Shown here: positions 34,895 through 42,899 of the stretch, in pieces
Layout of the letters: the number at the start of each line of letters is the position of its first letter
Numbering within the stretch: position 1 is the first letter of the stretch
From: Streptomyces niveus
GTDB lineage: Bacteria > Actinomycetota > Actinomycetes > Streptomycetales > Streptomycetaceae
DNA length: 64,000 nucleotides
Reading direction: 5' to 3'
NCBI RefSeq assembly: GCF_001723055.1
Contig: NZ_MDCR01000032.1
Location: 25,236 to 89,235, forward strand
Made by a program: the position numbers and the translations under genes
The notes under the pieces: generated by a model
Told to the model about the DNA's origin: nothing
Seen by the model: only the letters and a program-made list of their open reading frames with translations
The model's database searches: none

Positions 34895-35683
34895 ATGGCC
34901 AAGGCGTACGAACGAATCGCGGACGAACTCCGCCAGTCCATCCGCGCAGGTGAGCTGCGGCCCGGAGACCGCCTGCCCTCGGAGACGAAGCTCGCGGAGG
35001 ACCACCGGCGGAGCGTGCCGACGATTCGTGACGCGCTCCGGCTGCTCCAAGACGAGGGGCTGGTCGAGAAGCTGCACGGCCGCGGAAACTTCGTCCGCAA
35101 GCCCCGCACGACCGTGCTGCGCACGAACGAGCGGCACCAGTGGGAGAAGGACCGGGCGCGTGAGCCCGAGGGCGAGCGGCTGAAGACGGGTTCGACGGAG
35201 CACGACACCGGCCTGACGGTGAACGATCTCGTCTTTCACGCGGCCTATCGGGAGATCAAGGCCGGCGCGGATCTCGCGGGTGTCTTCGACGTGCCTGAGG
35301 GGACCGCGTTCATCGAGCGCACCTTCCGTACGCGGTACGACGCGGAGAACGCCCCGTTCACGCTGGTGACCTCGTACCTCGTCCGCTCGCTGGTGGAAGC
35401 CAACCCGGATCTACTGGACGCGGCCAACGAGCCCTGGCCGGGCGGCACTCAGAGCCAGCTCCATTCGGTCGGCATCGAACTCGGCCGCATAGAGGAACGC
35501 GTCACCGCCCGCCCACCGACGCCGGAGGAAGCGGAAGAACTCGAACTTCCACCGGGCACCTCGGTGTTGCTGCTGCGGAAGACGTCGTACGACATCGAGG
35601 GCCGCGCCGTGGAGATGTCCGACGTGACGCTCCCCGGCGACCGCACCGAAATGCTCTTCACCACTCACCTGGAAAGGTGGTGA
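34895..35683 (+). CDS. GntR/UTRA repressor, KorSA-like
   Basis: A 262-residue regulator. The N-terminal winged helix reads YERIADELRQSIRAGELRPGDRLPSETKLAEDHRRSVPTIRDALRLLQDEGLVEKLHGRGNFVRK, and a UTRA ligand domain follows (FIERTFRTRYDAENAPFTLVTSYL; LLLRKTSYDIEGRAVEMSDVTLPGDRTEMLF). In pSAM2-type elements KorSA represses replication and transfer genes. It diverges from the transfer operon across matching repeats, which fits that role. The glycosyltransferase gene begins within or immediately after its stop. Confidence 0.92.
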   Translation: MAKAYERIADELRQSIRAGELRPGDRLPSETKLAEDHRRSVPTIRDALRLLQDEGLVEKLHGRGNFVRKPRTTVLRTNERHQWEKDRAREPEGERLKTGSTEHDTGLTVNDLVFHAAYREIKAGADLAGVFDVPEGTAFIERTFRTRYDAENAPFTLVTSYLVRSLVEANPDLLDAANEPWPGGTQSQLHSVGIELGRIEERVTARPPTPEEAEELELPPGTSVLLLRKTSYDIEGRAVEMSDVTLPGDRTEMLFTTHLERW

Positions 35684-35688
35684 GTGCC

Positions 35689-36447
35689 GTGCGTCGGCTC
35701 ATCACCGTCGTCACCGCCGTGCACGGTCCCTCGGCTCACCTCCTGCCGGAGGCGTATAAGTCGCTGCGTGCACAGGAGTTGCCCGACGGGTGGGAGTGGC
35801 AGTGGCTCGTCCAGGAGGACGGCAGGAGCGACGACGTCGCGCCGCACGTCCCGGACGACCCGCGTGTGGTCTTCAAGCAGGGACGGCACGGTGGGCCCGG
35901 CACCGCTCGCACCTTGGCTCTCGCCCACGCGGACGGCGAGTACGTCAAAGTCCTCGACGCGGACGACCAGTTGCCGGACGGCGCGCTGGCCCGCGACCTG
36001 GCCGCACTCGAAGGCGACGCCACGCTCGGATGGGCGACGTCCCGCGTCCTGGACCTGATGCCGGACGGCTCCACGGTCGGCTTCGACGGCGACCCGGACA
36101 ACGGCCCGTTGGAGCGCGGCGCCGTACTCGACTACTGGTCGACGCACGACTTCCGCGCCCCGGTCCACCCGGCGACACTCTTCGCCCGCCGCGACCTGGT
36201 GCTCGCGCTGGGCGGCTGGATGGCGCTGCCGGCCTCGGAGGACACGGGGCTGCTGCTCGCGCTGGACTCCGTCAGCCGCGGTTGGTTCACGAGCGAGGTC
36301 GGTCTCCTGTACCGCAAGTGGCCGGGCCAGGCGACGGGCCAGGCCGCCCATACCGACCCGGCGGAGCGGGACGCACGGATGGCAATCGTGGAGGCGAGGG
36401 CGCGGGCGCTGTCGTATCTGCGGTGGAGGTACCCGGTCACCGGCTGA
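35689..36447 (+). CDS. Family 2 glycosyltransferase
   Basis: A 252-residue enzyme. In-frame GTGs at 35677, 35680 and 35689 compete; 35689 has GGAAAGG at a workable distance. GT-A features are LITVVTAVHGPSAHLLPEAYKSL, GGPGTARTLALAHADGEYVKVLDADDQLPDGAL (the DxD motif for the nucleotide sugar), and a later EDTGLLLAL. No membrane helix is visible. It is coupled to the KorSA-like gene, so it may be controlled together with transfer. A sugar transfer role in an AICE could modify a surface or protein receptor; acceptor unknown. Confidence 0.88.
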   Translation: MRRLITVVTAVHGPSAHLLPEAYKSLRAQELPDGWEWQWLVQEDGRSDDVAPHVPDDPRVVFKQGRHGGPGTARTLALAHADGEYVKVLDADDQLPDGALARDLAALEGDATLGWATSRVLDLMPDGSTVGFDGDPDNGPLERGAVLDYWSTHDFRAPVHPATLFARRDLVLALGGWMALPASEDTGLLLALDSVSRGWFTSEVGLLYRKWPGQATGQAAHTDPAERDARMAIVEARARALSYLRWRYPVTG

Positions 36448-36505
36448 GTTCGTCGAATTTCAGAACCCCCGGCGGGCACGAGTCTGTAACCGTCAGGATC
36501 AATAC

Positions 36506-37027
36506 ATGGATCCTGGAATTGCCGCAGTCTTCGGGGCTGCCGTGGGCGTGGTCGGCTCGACTCTGGCAGCAGCGGTGGCTGGCTTCTCGGCACAGCGACA
36601 GGTCAGGTCGGAACACACGCACTGGCGTCGGCAGTTGCGACGCGATGCTTATACGGCATTTATCGCCAAGGCGGACGAGGTGCACAGACTTCTGGCTGGC
36701 ATCGAGGCTGAGTTGATCAGTCCGGAAGTGCACTTCGAACTGGTTCGTGACGAAATTGACAGGGTCAAGGCCACGCTTCAGGAAGACCTAGCGGCGGCTC
36801 AAGCTACCGTGGAGATCGAAGGTCCAGAGAAGCTCGCTCGTACGGCAGAGGAACTCACTCGCTCACTGTCTGCGTGCATTGCGGCCATGCGTGCTCGAAC
36901 CATCGGGCGAGAGTCAGGTAACCCGATTAGCCAGCTAGATGCACAGCGTGTGCGGCGATTCTTGAATCACGCCTTGACCAAGCGTAAGCGGTTCGTGGAG
37001 CAAGCCCGTACGGCTATCGACGTCTAG
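36506..37027 (+). CDS. Membrane-anchored helical protein of unknown function
   Basis: A 173-residue protein from the ATG at 36506. An N-terminal membrane helix (IAAVFGAAVGVVGSTLAAAVAGF) is followed by basic HWRRQLRRDAYTAFIAKADEVHRLL and long helices. The closing segment (FLNHALTKRKRFVEQARTAIDV) matches the layout of the protein at 42900-43469 (AFGAINNFHEAARTDLGV). This type, one helix plus a helical body, is frequent in Streptomyces accessory regions but unassigned. Base composition is somewhat lower in GC than the tra genes. Confidence 0.75.
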   Translation: MDPGIAAVFGAAVGVVGSTLAAAVAGFSAQRQVRSEHTHWRRQLRRDAYTAFIAKADEVHRLLAGIEAELISPEVHFELVRDEIDRVKATLQEDLAAAQATVEIEGPEKLARTAEELTRSLSACIAAMRARTIGRESGNPISQLDAQRVRRFLNHALTKRKRFVEQARTAIDV

Positions 37028-37112
37028 CGGTCCGCGGCAAGGTTTGCCCTGTCGCGACGCTCTGCAGGCGCGTTGGCTTATCCAGCTGCCATCAGGCTTG
37101 ATCAGAGTCCAA

Positions 37113-37868
37113 TCAGTTCTGGATCGGTACCTCGTAGACGATTTCGCAGATGGCGGCCGGGATGACGATGTCGGCCGTCTCGACCGGGCGGGATTCGTCG
37201 CTGTAGTACGTCCGGCGGATGCGCGTGACGAGCGCGCCGCGCTGAATGCCGAGGAGTGTCGCCTCCTCGGCGTCCGCCTGGCCGGGCTCCGGCTGTTCCA
37301 CCACGTGGCTGACCGTGATGCCGATCTCCGCCATGCGGTCGACCACGCCCTTGCCCGCGTGCGGTCCGCCCTCCGGCAGTACGACAAGGGTGCCCGACGT
37401 GATCTCGTACGGCTCCCAACTCGTCGACGTCTGGGCCGGCTTGCCGTCGACAAGGAACTCGTACGCCGTACGTACGCAGAGATCGCCCTCGGCGATACCG
37501 AGACGTTCGGCGATGCCCGCAGGTGCGGGAACCTTCGCTTCCGTACGGCTCTCCCACGTCCCCCGCTTACCGAGCGAAGCCATGTCGGCGCGGAATGGCG
37601 AGCCACCGAGCTGCTCCCGGTACTGCGAGCGCACCATGCGCAGCCGCTCGCGCGGAGCGGCGACGTATGTGCCTGATCCCGCACGCCCTTCCAGGACGCC
37701 GAGCGAGATCAGCAGCTCTTGCGCGCGGCGGATGACGTTCTCGCCAACGCCGCATTCCTGCGCGAGTTGAGCGCGCGACGGAAGCCGGTCTCCGGGAGTC
37801 CACTCCTGGTCAGCGATGCGCTGCCTGATCACGTCGGCGATCCGGAGGTAGGGCGGTTGCTCTCGCAT
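37113..37868 (-). CDS. GntR/UTRA-family regulator (second of three)
   Basis: A 251-residue regulator from the ATG at 37868. N-terminal winged helix (YLRIADVIRQRIADQEWTPGDRLPSRAQLAQECGVGENVIRRAQELLISLGVLEGRAGSGTYV) and UTRA domain. It diverges from a run of small genes (37945-40045). Repeated AATCTAGT motifs lie between the two starts and are its likely operator. Confidence 0.9.
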   Translation of the reverse strand: MREQPPYLRIADVIRQRIADQEWTPGDRLPSRAQLAQECGVGENVIRRAQELLISLGVLEGRAGSGTYVAAPRERLRMVRSQYREQLGGSPFRADMASLGKRGTWESRTEAKVPAPAGIAERLGIAEGDLCVRTAYEFLVDGKPAQTSTSWEPYEITSGTLVVLPEGGPHAGKGVVDRMAEIGITVSHVVEQPEPGQADAEEATLLGIQRGALVTRIRRTYYSDESRPVETADIVIPAAICEIVYEVPIQN

Positions 37869-37874
37869 ATGGAA

Positions 37875-37901
37875 AATCTAGTCCACTAGCTCTAATCTAG
37901 T
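37875..37901. promoter_or_regulatory. Repeat operator between divergent GntR and small-gene operon
   Basis: AATCTAGT occurs at 37875-37882 and 37894-37901, with the palindrome CTAGTCCACTAG at 37878-37889. The AT-rich site lies directly before both start codons and fits binding by the GntR protein at 37113-37868. Confidence 0.65.
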
Positions 37902-37944
37902 TAACCAACTTCACCTATAGTGACTGTGTGGCGACGGAGGACTT

Positions 37945-38223
37945 GTGTCCGCACCTGCAATTCGTGCTGGCCGCGTGGCTGCGCGTCTCTCCGCCGCCGG
38001 GCTCGCGCCGCATGCGACGGATCACGCCGACCTCACGTACATCGAGACGGAGTTACCGGGCGTGGTCGACGTCGAGACGTGGCGCGAGGTGCTGGCAGCG
38101 CTGGAAGAGGCCGATTGCTTCGGGCTCGTCACCAGCGCGAACGGTCGCCGGGTGTGGGCCGCTTTCGGCAATGAAGCCCCCGCGACGGTCGACGCCGTCC
38201 GGGGGCATGGCCTTCAGCTTTAG
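37945..38223 (+). CDS. Small hypothetical protein
   Basis: A 92-residue protein from the GTG at 37945 with GGAGG five bases upstream. Sequence MSAPAIRAGRVAARLSAAGLAPHATDHADLTYIETELPG looks like a compact mixed alpha/beta fold. No known family. First gene of a five- or six-gene coupled run towards the third GntR gene. Confidence 0.65.
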   Translation: MSAPAIRAGRVAARLSAAGLAPHATDHADLTYIETELPGVVDVETWREVLAALEEADCFGLVTSANGRRVWAAFGNEAPATVDAVRGHGLQL

Positions 38224-38236
38224 GGAGCTGATCAGC

Positions 38237-38548
38237 GTGTTCGACCATATGCGCCGTGCTGCCGCATGGACCCGACGGCAGTTACTGCCTCCTCTCCTCG
38301 CTCCATCGATAGGTCGGCACCGCCGCAGGTCCGGGGCGCGTGCGTCCGAAGCCTTCGCGTCAACTCCAGCGCTGCTGGTGGGGCGCCCTCTGTGGTACCC
38401 GAAACACGCGGCACCGCTGCGCGCCGAGGACCACGCCCTTGTTCGGCCGTACTTGCTGGCCCACGAAGAACGCGTGCGGGAATGGTGCGCCTCGCGACCT
38501 CGCACGCTGCTGATTCGCCCGTACTTCGACGCACCGGAGGCGAACTGA
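38237..38548 (+). CDS. Small basic hypothetical protein
   Basis: A 103-residue protein from the GTG at 38237 with GGGAG nine bases upstream. It is basic and Arg-rich in its first half and ends with the recurrent Streptomyces mobile-element segment ALVRPYLLAHEERVREWCASRPRTL, seen in proteins that accompany AICE regulators. Function unknown. Its stop (TGA at 38546-38548) overlaps the next start. Confidence 0.7.
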   Translation: MFDHMRRAAAWTRRQLLPPLLAPSIGRHRRRSGARASEAFASTPALLVGRPLWYPKHAAPLRAEDHALVRPYLLAHEERVREWCASRPRTLLIRPYFDAPEAN

Positions 38549-38760
38549 TGCCGCCGAATCACCACCCATCACCGGGTCCAGCCGCGGCACCGTACAACTC
38601 GCTCACCTGCCGTATGGGCGCGCACGCCGGGTGCGATGAATCGGTGCCCATGGGGCCGCCGGTCGCTCCGCCGCTCGTCTACGAGACGTGTGAGTGCCCG
38701 TGCCATCAGACCCGCGACGGAGCCTCCGACAACTCCAGCGAGGGGGAAGCACATGGCTAA
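38548..38760 (+). CDS. Small Cys/His-rich protein
   Basis: A 70-residue protein whose ATG overlaps the previous stop (TGATG). Cys/His pattern: CRMGAHAGC near residue 21 and CECPCH near residue 48, suited to binding one metal ion. The rest is Pro-rich and probably flexible. It overlaps the following GntR gene by eight bases. Confidence 0.6.
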   Translation: MPPNHHPSPGPAAAPYNSLTCRMGAHAGCDESVPMGPPVAPPLVYETCECPCHQTRDGASDNSSEGEAHG

Positions 38761-39511
38761 CCGGTATGAGCAGATCGCGGACGACCTCCGGCGCCTGATC
38801 ACGGCCGGCACCTGGCCGCTGGGCGAGCGGATGCCCGCAGAGGCGGAACTGGCCGCCCGCTACCGCGTCAGTACGCCAACTCTGCGCATGTCACTCGAAC
38901 TTCTCCAGAGCGAGGGCCTGATCGAGAAGCGGCACGGCATCGGCAACTTCGTCCGTCGGCAGGGGCAGCGGATCGCGTACGCGAGTGACAGGCGTCTGGC
39001 TGATGACCAGGCGGCGCTCAACCTGGGGACGGACAACGTCAGCGATGTCAGTCTCGACATCACGATGGTTGAGGCTGACGGGCGTCTCGCCTCATTCCTG
39101 GACGTGCGGGTCGGCAGCCCGTTGACGGAGTTCGTCTTCGTCAGTCGTCAGTGCGCGTCGCCGCGGAGCCTGACCCGTATCTACGTGCCGCACGCCGTGG
39201 CGAGCCTCGGCGTGCCCGAGGCGGACGGATCTCCCTGGGGCGACAGCGTGCGCGAACTGCTGTCGGCGGACGGGGTGGAGGTGGTGACGACCACCGAGCG
39301 AGTCACTGCCCGATTCCCGACGGCGGAGGAGGCTCACACGCTCAACATCAGCACCAGGACACCGGTCCTCGCGGTGGAGCGCACCTCAACCGATGCCAGT
39401 GACCGTGTCGTTGAGGGCGCGTTCCTCGTGATGCCCGGCGACCGCATCGAAGTTCTCTTCACCACCCGATCCGCAGCTCCCGCGACTGAAGAAATGGAGA
39501 CGTCCGGATGA
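38753..39511 (+). CDS. GntR/UTRA-family regulator (third of three)
   Basis: A 252-residue regulator from the ATG at 38753 behind GAGGGGGAAG. The winged helix (YEQIADDLRRLITAGTWPLGERMPAEAELAARYRVSTPTLRMSLELLQSEGLIEKRHGIGNFVRR) is clearly related to the KorSA-like protein at 34895 and is probably an ancient paralogue. It is co-transcribed with small genes on both sides. Confidence 0.9.
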   Translation: MANRYEQIADDLRRLITAGTWPLGERMPAEAELAARYRVSTPTLRMSLELLQSEGLIEKRHGIGNFVRRQGQRIAYASDRRLADDQAALNLGTDNVSDVSLDITMVEADGRLASFLDVRVGSPLTEFVFVSRQCASPRSLTRIYVPHAVASLGVPEADGSPWGDSVRELLSADGVEVVTTTERVTARFPTAEEAHTLNISTRTPVLAVERTSTDASDRVVEGAFLVMPGDRIEVLFTTRSAAPATEEMETSG

Positions 39512-39858
39512 CTGCCCACACGAATGCTCTGCGCCTGCTGCCGTGGACGACACCTGAGGGAAAGCCGTGCTTCCTAAGCTCCGACGGCGGTGAGGGAGTT
39601 CTCTCCCGGCTCGCGGACGACGTGGAGGCGGTGCAGACGAGTATGGGCGCCGAAGTGCTGGGCGGCGCCAAGGCGGTACTGGCCGATCCGCAGGTAGGCG
39701 CTCGTGAACTCCGGTTCGCTCTTGCGCGGGTGACCGAAGTCCTGGGCGACGTGCTGAGGGTGGCAGAGAGCAGGGGCGCGCGGTTGTCTGTGCCGCACGA
39801 AGACGATGAAGGCGGCGAGGGGGACGACCCGCGCCTGCCAGCGGAAGCCTTCGGATGA
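39508..39858 (+). CDS. Hypothetical acidic protein
   Basis: A 116-residue protein starting at the ATG at 39508 (ATGA overlap with the GntR stop). A short beta-like start (LLPWTTPEGKPCFLSSDGG) is followed by helices (ADDVEAVQTSMGAEVLGGAKAVL; ARVTEVLGDVLRVAESRG) and an acidic tail. Similar small proteins accompany GntR genes in Streptomyces. No function known. Confidence 0.7.
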   Translation: MTAHTNALRLLPWTTPEGKPCFLSSDGGEGVLSRLADDVEAVQTSMGAEVLGGAKAVLADPQVGARELRFALARVTEVLGDVLRVAESRGARLSVPHEDDEGGEGDDPRLPAEAFG

Positions 39859-39868
39859 GTCCGACCAC

Positions 39869-40045
39869 ATGACGTCGAAGACGGGTGCGAGGGCCGTGAC
39901 GTACTGCGGATGCTGCGCGGGTCGCGGGGTCATCTGGTGCCCGGACTGCTGCGGCTTCCGAGGCTGCCACACTTGCCGTCGTACGTACCGGGTGCCCTGC
40001 CCGGTGTGCGTCGGCGGGAATCAGGACCCCATCCGCTGGTCGTAG
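39869..40045 (+). CDS. Small zinc-ribbon protein
   Basis: A 58-residue protein from the ATG at 39869. Cys pairs are CGCC, CPDCC, CHTC and CPVC, enough for two zinc ribbons of the DnaJ-like type (CxGRGxxxCPDCxG). It is the last gene of the run, followed by a terminator. It probably mediates protein or nucleic-acid contacts. Confidence 0.65.
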   Translation: MTSKTGARAVTYCGCCAGRGVIWCPDCCGFRGCHTCRRTYRVPCPVCVGGNQDPIRWS

Positions 40046-40063
40046 TGCCCTTACCGACGGGCA

Positions 40064-40098
40064 CGGCCCGGCTTCCTCGATACAGGGGAGCCGGGCCG
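40064..40098. terminator. Terminator between converging genes
   Basis: CGGCCCGGCT (40064-40073) pairs with AGCCGGGCCG (40089-40098), followed by GTTTCG. It separates the small-gene operon from the methyltransferase gene. Confidence 0.75.
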
Positions 40099-40106
40099 GT
40101 TTCGTA

Positions 40107-41033
40107 TCAGGGCAGGGTTTCGGCGTCGACGTGCGAGAAGATCAGATCACTCTCTTCGACAACCGGTCCCCGCCACCGAACGGGCACCGCTCGCCTCCCG
40201 CGTAGGGCCGCCACGTAGCTCTCAGGGGCGTATTCGTTGGAGAGCCGATAGGCGTGGAACCCGTGCTCTTGCATGGTCTGCATCAACTCCTCGGCGGAGT
40301 CGCCGAGCTGGGCCATGCGGTCGGGAGTCACCTCAACGGTGATCTCGCAGTCGGGCCGCAGCTTGTCGAGCAAGGGGATCATGCCGCGCACCACTGATCC
40401 TTCAGCGCCTTCGACGTCGATCTTGATCACTCGTGCGGTGCTGATCTCCTCGGGAGCAAGCAGCTCGCCCAGCGGAAACGCCTCAACCTCGAATGAGGAC
40501 TCCGCCGGCCCGTCGTACGGTACGACGCTGTTAGCGCCCATGTTGGCCGAGCTGGCTAGCACGAAGGTCAGCTTCTTCCGCTCGTCGGAGACGGCTGCAT
40601 TGACCGCACGAACGTTGTCGCGCCGGTTGAGTCGCACCTGCTTCAAGAGCAGCTGATGGAAGTCGGGAGAGGCCTCGACGGCCGCCACCCGCCCGGCTCC
40701 ACCGACGAGGCCGGAGGCGAGCACGGTGTAGTACCCGATGTTCGCCCCCACGTCGATGAACGTGTCGCCGGGCAGCAGGCGGGCTTGGAGCCACCGCGTC
40801 ATGTGCGGTTCCCACACACCGAACATGTAGATATAGCGCTGGATCAGGTCCTGAGTGTCTACGACGAATCGCGCCCTGAAGCGCGAATGCACGATCCTTT
40901 GCCGAGCGCTGTCCCGGAGACGAGGGTTCAGGTATGCCGCAGCGATCGACTTCATACCCAGCCGGGACGGGGCGTGACGGAGGTACCCACGGCCCAGACT
41001 GACCAGCATGTTGTCTACCCCACCTCTGTTCAT
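40107..41033 (-). CDS. FkbM-family methyltransferase
   Basis: A 308-residue SAM-dependent methyltransferase from the ATG at 41033 with GGAGGGG eight bases upstream. SAM motif I is FIDVGANIGYYTVLAS, then VAAVEASPDFHQLL (acidic residue binding SAM ribose), and the FkbM signature KIDVEGAEGSVVRGM. FkbM enzymes O-methylate small molecules or sugars. An acceptor modified by the GT2 enzyme at 35689 is a possible substrate, but this link is speculative. It lies alone on the minus strand in the right cargo region, and the 377-base gap upstream has strong palindromes. Confidence 0.9.
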   Translation of the reverse strand: MNRGGVDNMLVSLGRGYLRHAPSRLGMKSIAAAYLNPRLRDSARQRIVHSRFRARFVVDTQDLIQRYIYMFGVWEPHMTRWLQARLLPGDTFIDVGANIGYYTVLASGLVGGAGRVAAVEASPDFHQLLLKQVRLNRRDNVRAVNAAVSDERKKLTFVLASSANMGANSVVPYDGPAESSFEVEAFPLGELLAPEEISTARVIKIDVEGAEGSVVRGMIPLLDKLRPDCEITVEVTPDRMAQLGDSAEELMQTMQEHGFHAYRLSNEYAPESYVAALRGRRAVPVRWRGPVVEESDLIFSHVDAETLP

Positions 41034-41410
41034 CGATTGCCCCTCCGCCGAGCCCTAGGCGAACCATATTTGGCGACAGCGACGCGCGGGCCCGACTGCG
41101 AGCCTGGCAGACTGCTGAGGAGCTACGTCCCAGGTCAGGCTGCGGGGACCATCCCCCGCATGTGCGGCGATGGTCCTGGAGTGACGCGGGTAGTCACGTG
41201 ACTACCCTTGGCTCCCCGCGGCTCGCGAGGAGGGGCCCCCGGTTCAACTGCCATGCTCGAGAAACGGCTCCTTGCGCCCGCAGGGGACAGCCCTGGAGGC
41301 CGAAGCCGCGCGGCAGTCTTCTGGTCCACGCCGAAGCCCGCATGCAGGCCGAACTCCGTACTCAGCGAACTGGTTGCAACCACTGACTTCCGCGTCTTGT
41401 CTTCATCGTC
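41034..41410. other. Divergent intergenic region in the right cargo
   Basis: 377 bases between the methyltransferase and the repeat protein. It contains the 20-bp palindrome at 41188-41207 and a hairpin, GGACCATC (41146-41153) with GATGGTCC (41169-41176). No gene is supported. Confidence 0.6.
41188..41207. promoter_or_regulatory. Perfect 20-bp palindrome
   Basis: GGGTAGTCAC and its exact inverse meet with no spacer. Such an uninterrupted dyad suggests a dimeric regulator rather than a terminator. It lies 155 bases before the methyltransferase start and 204 before the repeat-protein start. Confidence 0.65.
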
Positions 41411-42634
41411 ATGACAGCCAATCGAAGGTCGAGGTCCGCGCCGAATGATCGGGATTTGCGGTTATGGAAGGTTGGCCGGGCGCTGACCCTCTCCTTCGCC
41501 ACTGCGGTCCTGGTCGCGGGCGGTGTCTTCTACGGCCTGGTGGTGCTGCTCGACTTCAAGGAGATCGACACCACCGGCAAGCTCGATGCCAAGACGCTCT
41601 TCGACCTGGTGAAGCTCTCCTTCGGAGTGGTCGCCGGGGCTGGCGCGCTCGTCGCCCTGGTCGTCGCCTACCGCCGCCAGCGCGTCGACGAGGCCGGCGC
41701 CCACCGCGAAGCCACCCGGCTCCACACTGAACGCTTCTCCCAAGCCGTCGACAAACTCGGCTCCGACTCACCCGCCGTCCGGCTCGGCGGCGTCCACGCC
41801 CTGGCCGGCCTCGCCGACGACGCCCCCGACCAGAGCCTGCGCCAGACATGCATCGACGTCCTGTGCGCCTACCTCCAACTCCCCTTCACCCCCGACCCAG
41901 GCAATGACCCGGCCCACCAAGAGGAACACCACCGCTACCTCGCCTTACGCAAGGTCCGGCACACCATCCTGCGTCTCATCGGCGACCACTACCGACGTCC
42001 CAAGGGAACCCACCGCTCCTGGCAGGGCTGCGACCTCGACCTCACCGGCGTCAACATCGACGGCAACATGGACTTCAGCAACGCCGCGTTCTCCGGCGGC
42101 AAGGTGGACTTCCGCAGCGCCGTGTTCTCCGGCGGCAAGGTGGACTTCCACGGCGCCACGTTCTCCGGCGGCACGGTGCACTTCGGCCTTGCCAAGTTCT
42201 CCGGCGGCACCGTGGGCTTCCTCGGCGCCGTGTTCTCCGGCGGCACGGTGAGCTTCCGCAGCGCCGTGTTCTCCGGCGGCGAGGTGGACTTCCACCGTGC
42301 CAAGTTCTCCGGCGGCACCGTGGGCTTCCTCGGCGCCGTGTTCTCCGGCGGCACGGTGAGCTTCCGCAGCGCCGTGTTCTCCGGCGGCATGGTGCACTTC
42401 CACGGCGCCACGTTCTCCGGCGGCACGGTGCACTTCAGCCTCGCCAAGTTCTCCAGCGGCGAGGTGCACTTCCACGGCGCCACGTTCTCCGGCGGCACGG
42501 TGGGCTTCCTCGGCGCCACGTTCTCCGGCAGCACCGTGGACTTCGATGGGGCGATGGGTCCGGCCCCCCAGGGGCTTCTTGCCGCCGCCGGCACTCCCCG
42601 TGCTACGACGGTCACCCTTCCCGCAGGTTGGTGA
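41411..42634 (+). CDS. Membrane protein with thirteen 12-residue repeats (pentapeptide-repeat relative)
   Basis: A 407-residue protein. Two membrane helices (LTLSFATAVLVAGGVFYGLVVLL; FGVVAGAGALVALVVAY) are followed by a conserved cytoplasmic helical segment (AVDKLGSDSPAVRLGGVHALAGLADD; QTCIDVLCAYLQLPF; YLALRKVRHTILRLIGDHYR) known from Streptomyces proteins annotated as pentapeptide-repeat proteins. Residues 226-381 are thirteen perfect-length units with consensus xFSGGxVxFxxA. Alternating Phe and Gly fit a beta-helix, but the 12-residue period differs from classical A(D/N)LxX. No ribosome site precedes the ATG, so it may be leaderless. Function unknown. Confidence 0.85.
   Translation: MTANRRSRSAPNDRDLRLWKVGRALTLSFATAVLVAGGVFYGLVVLLDFKEIDTTGKLDAKTLFDLVKLSFGVVAGAGALVALVVAYRRQRVDEAGAHREATRLHTERFSQAVDKLGSDSPAVRLGGVHALAGLADDAPDQSLRQTCIDVLCAYLQLPFTPDPGNDPAHQEEHHRYLALRKVRHTILRLIGDHYRRPKGTHRSWQGCDLDLTGVNIDGNMDFSNAAFSGGKVDFRSAVFSGGKVDFHGATFSGGTVHFGLAKFSGGTVGFLGAVFSGGTVSFRSAVFSGGEVDFHRAKFSGGTVGFLGAVFSGGTVSFRSAVFSGGMVHFHGATFSGGTVHFSLAKFSSGEVHFHGATFSGGTVGFLGATFSGSTVDFDGAMGPAPQGLLAAAGTPRATTVTLPAGW
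42086..42553 (+). repeat. Thirteen tandem 36-bp coding repeats
   Basis: The 468-bp array encodes the xFSGGxVxFxxA units. Blocks of three units recur almost unchanged (around 42193-42300 and 42301-42408), which indicates recent duplication by slippage or recombination. Copy number probably varies among strains. Confidence 0.9.
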
Positions 42635-42899
42635 CCACATCCCCATAGCGCTAGGAGGCGTAATCGGTCGATTAATCCTAATGCTGCGAGGTCTGGGCGG
42701 CATGGTGGGGCCGTTGAACTACGTCACAGTCACCCGGACAGCGTCAGCACGAGCAGAATCGACATCCAACCTAGTCGGCCCAGGCAGAGGGCTGCACACG
42801 ACTAACTTCGATGTCAAAGGACACTTCGCCTGTCCGGTCGAGTGACGTGCTTCTAAGATCCTCTAGAGATGTAGATGACTTCCGTCTCTGGGGGATGGG

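Noticed and set aside
42086..42553. Possible CRISPR array (36-bp period)
   Set aside because: The repeats are contiguous without unique spacers, stay in frame and encode xFSGGxVxFxxA units.
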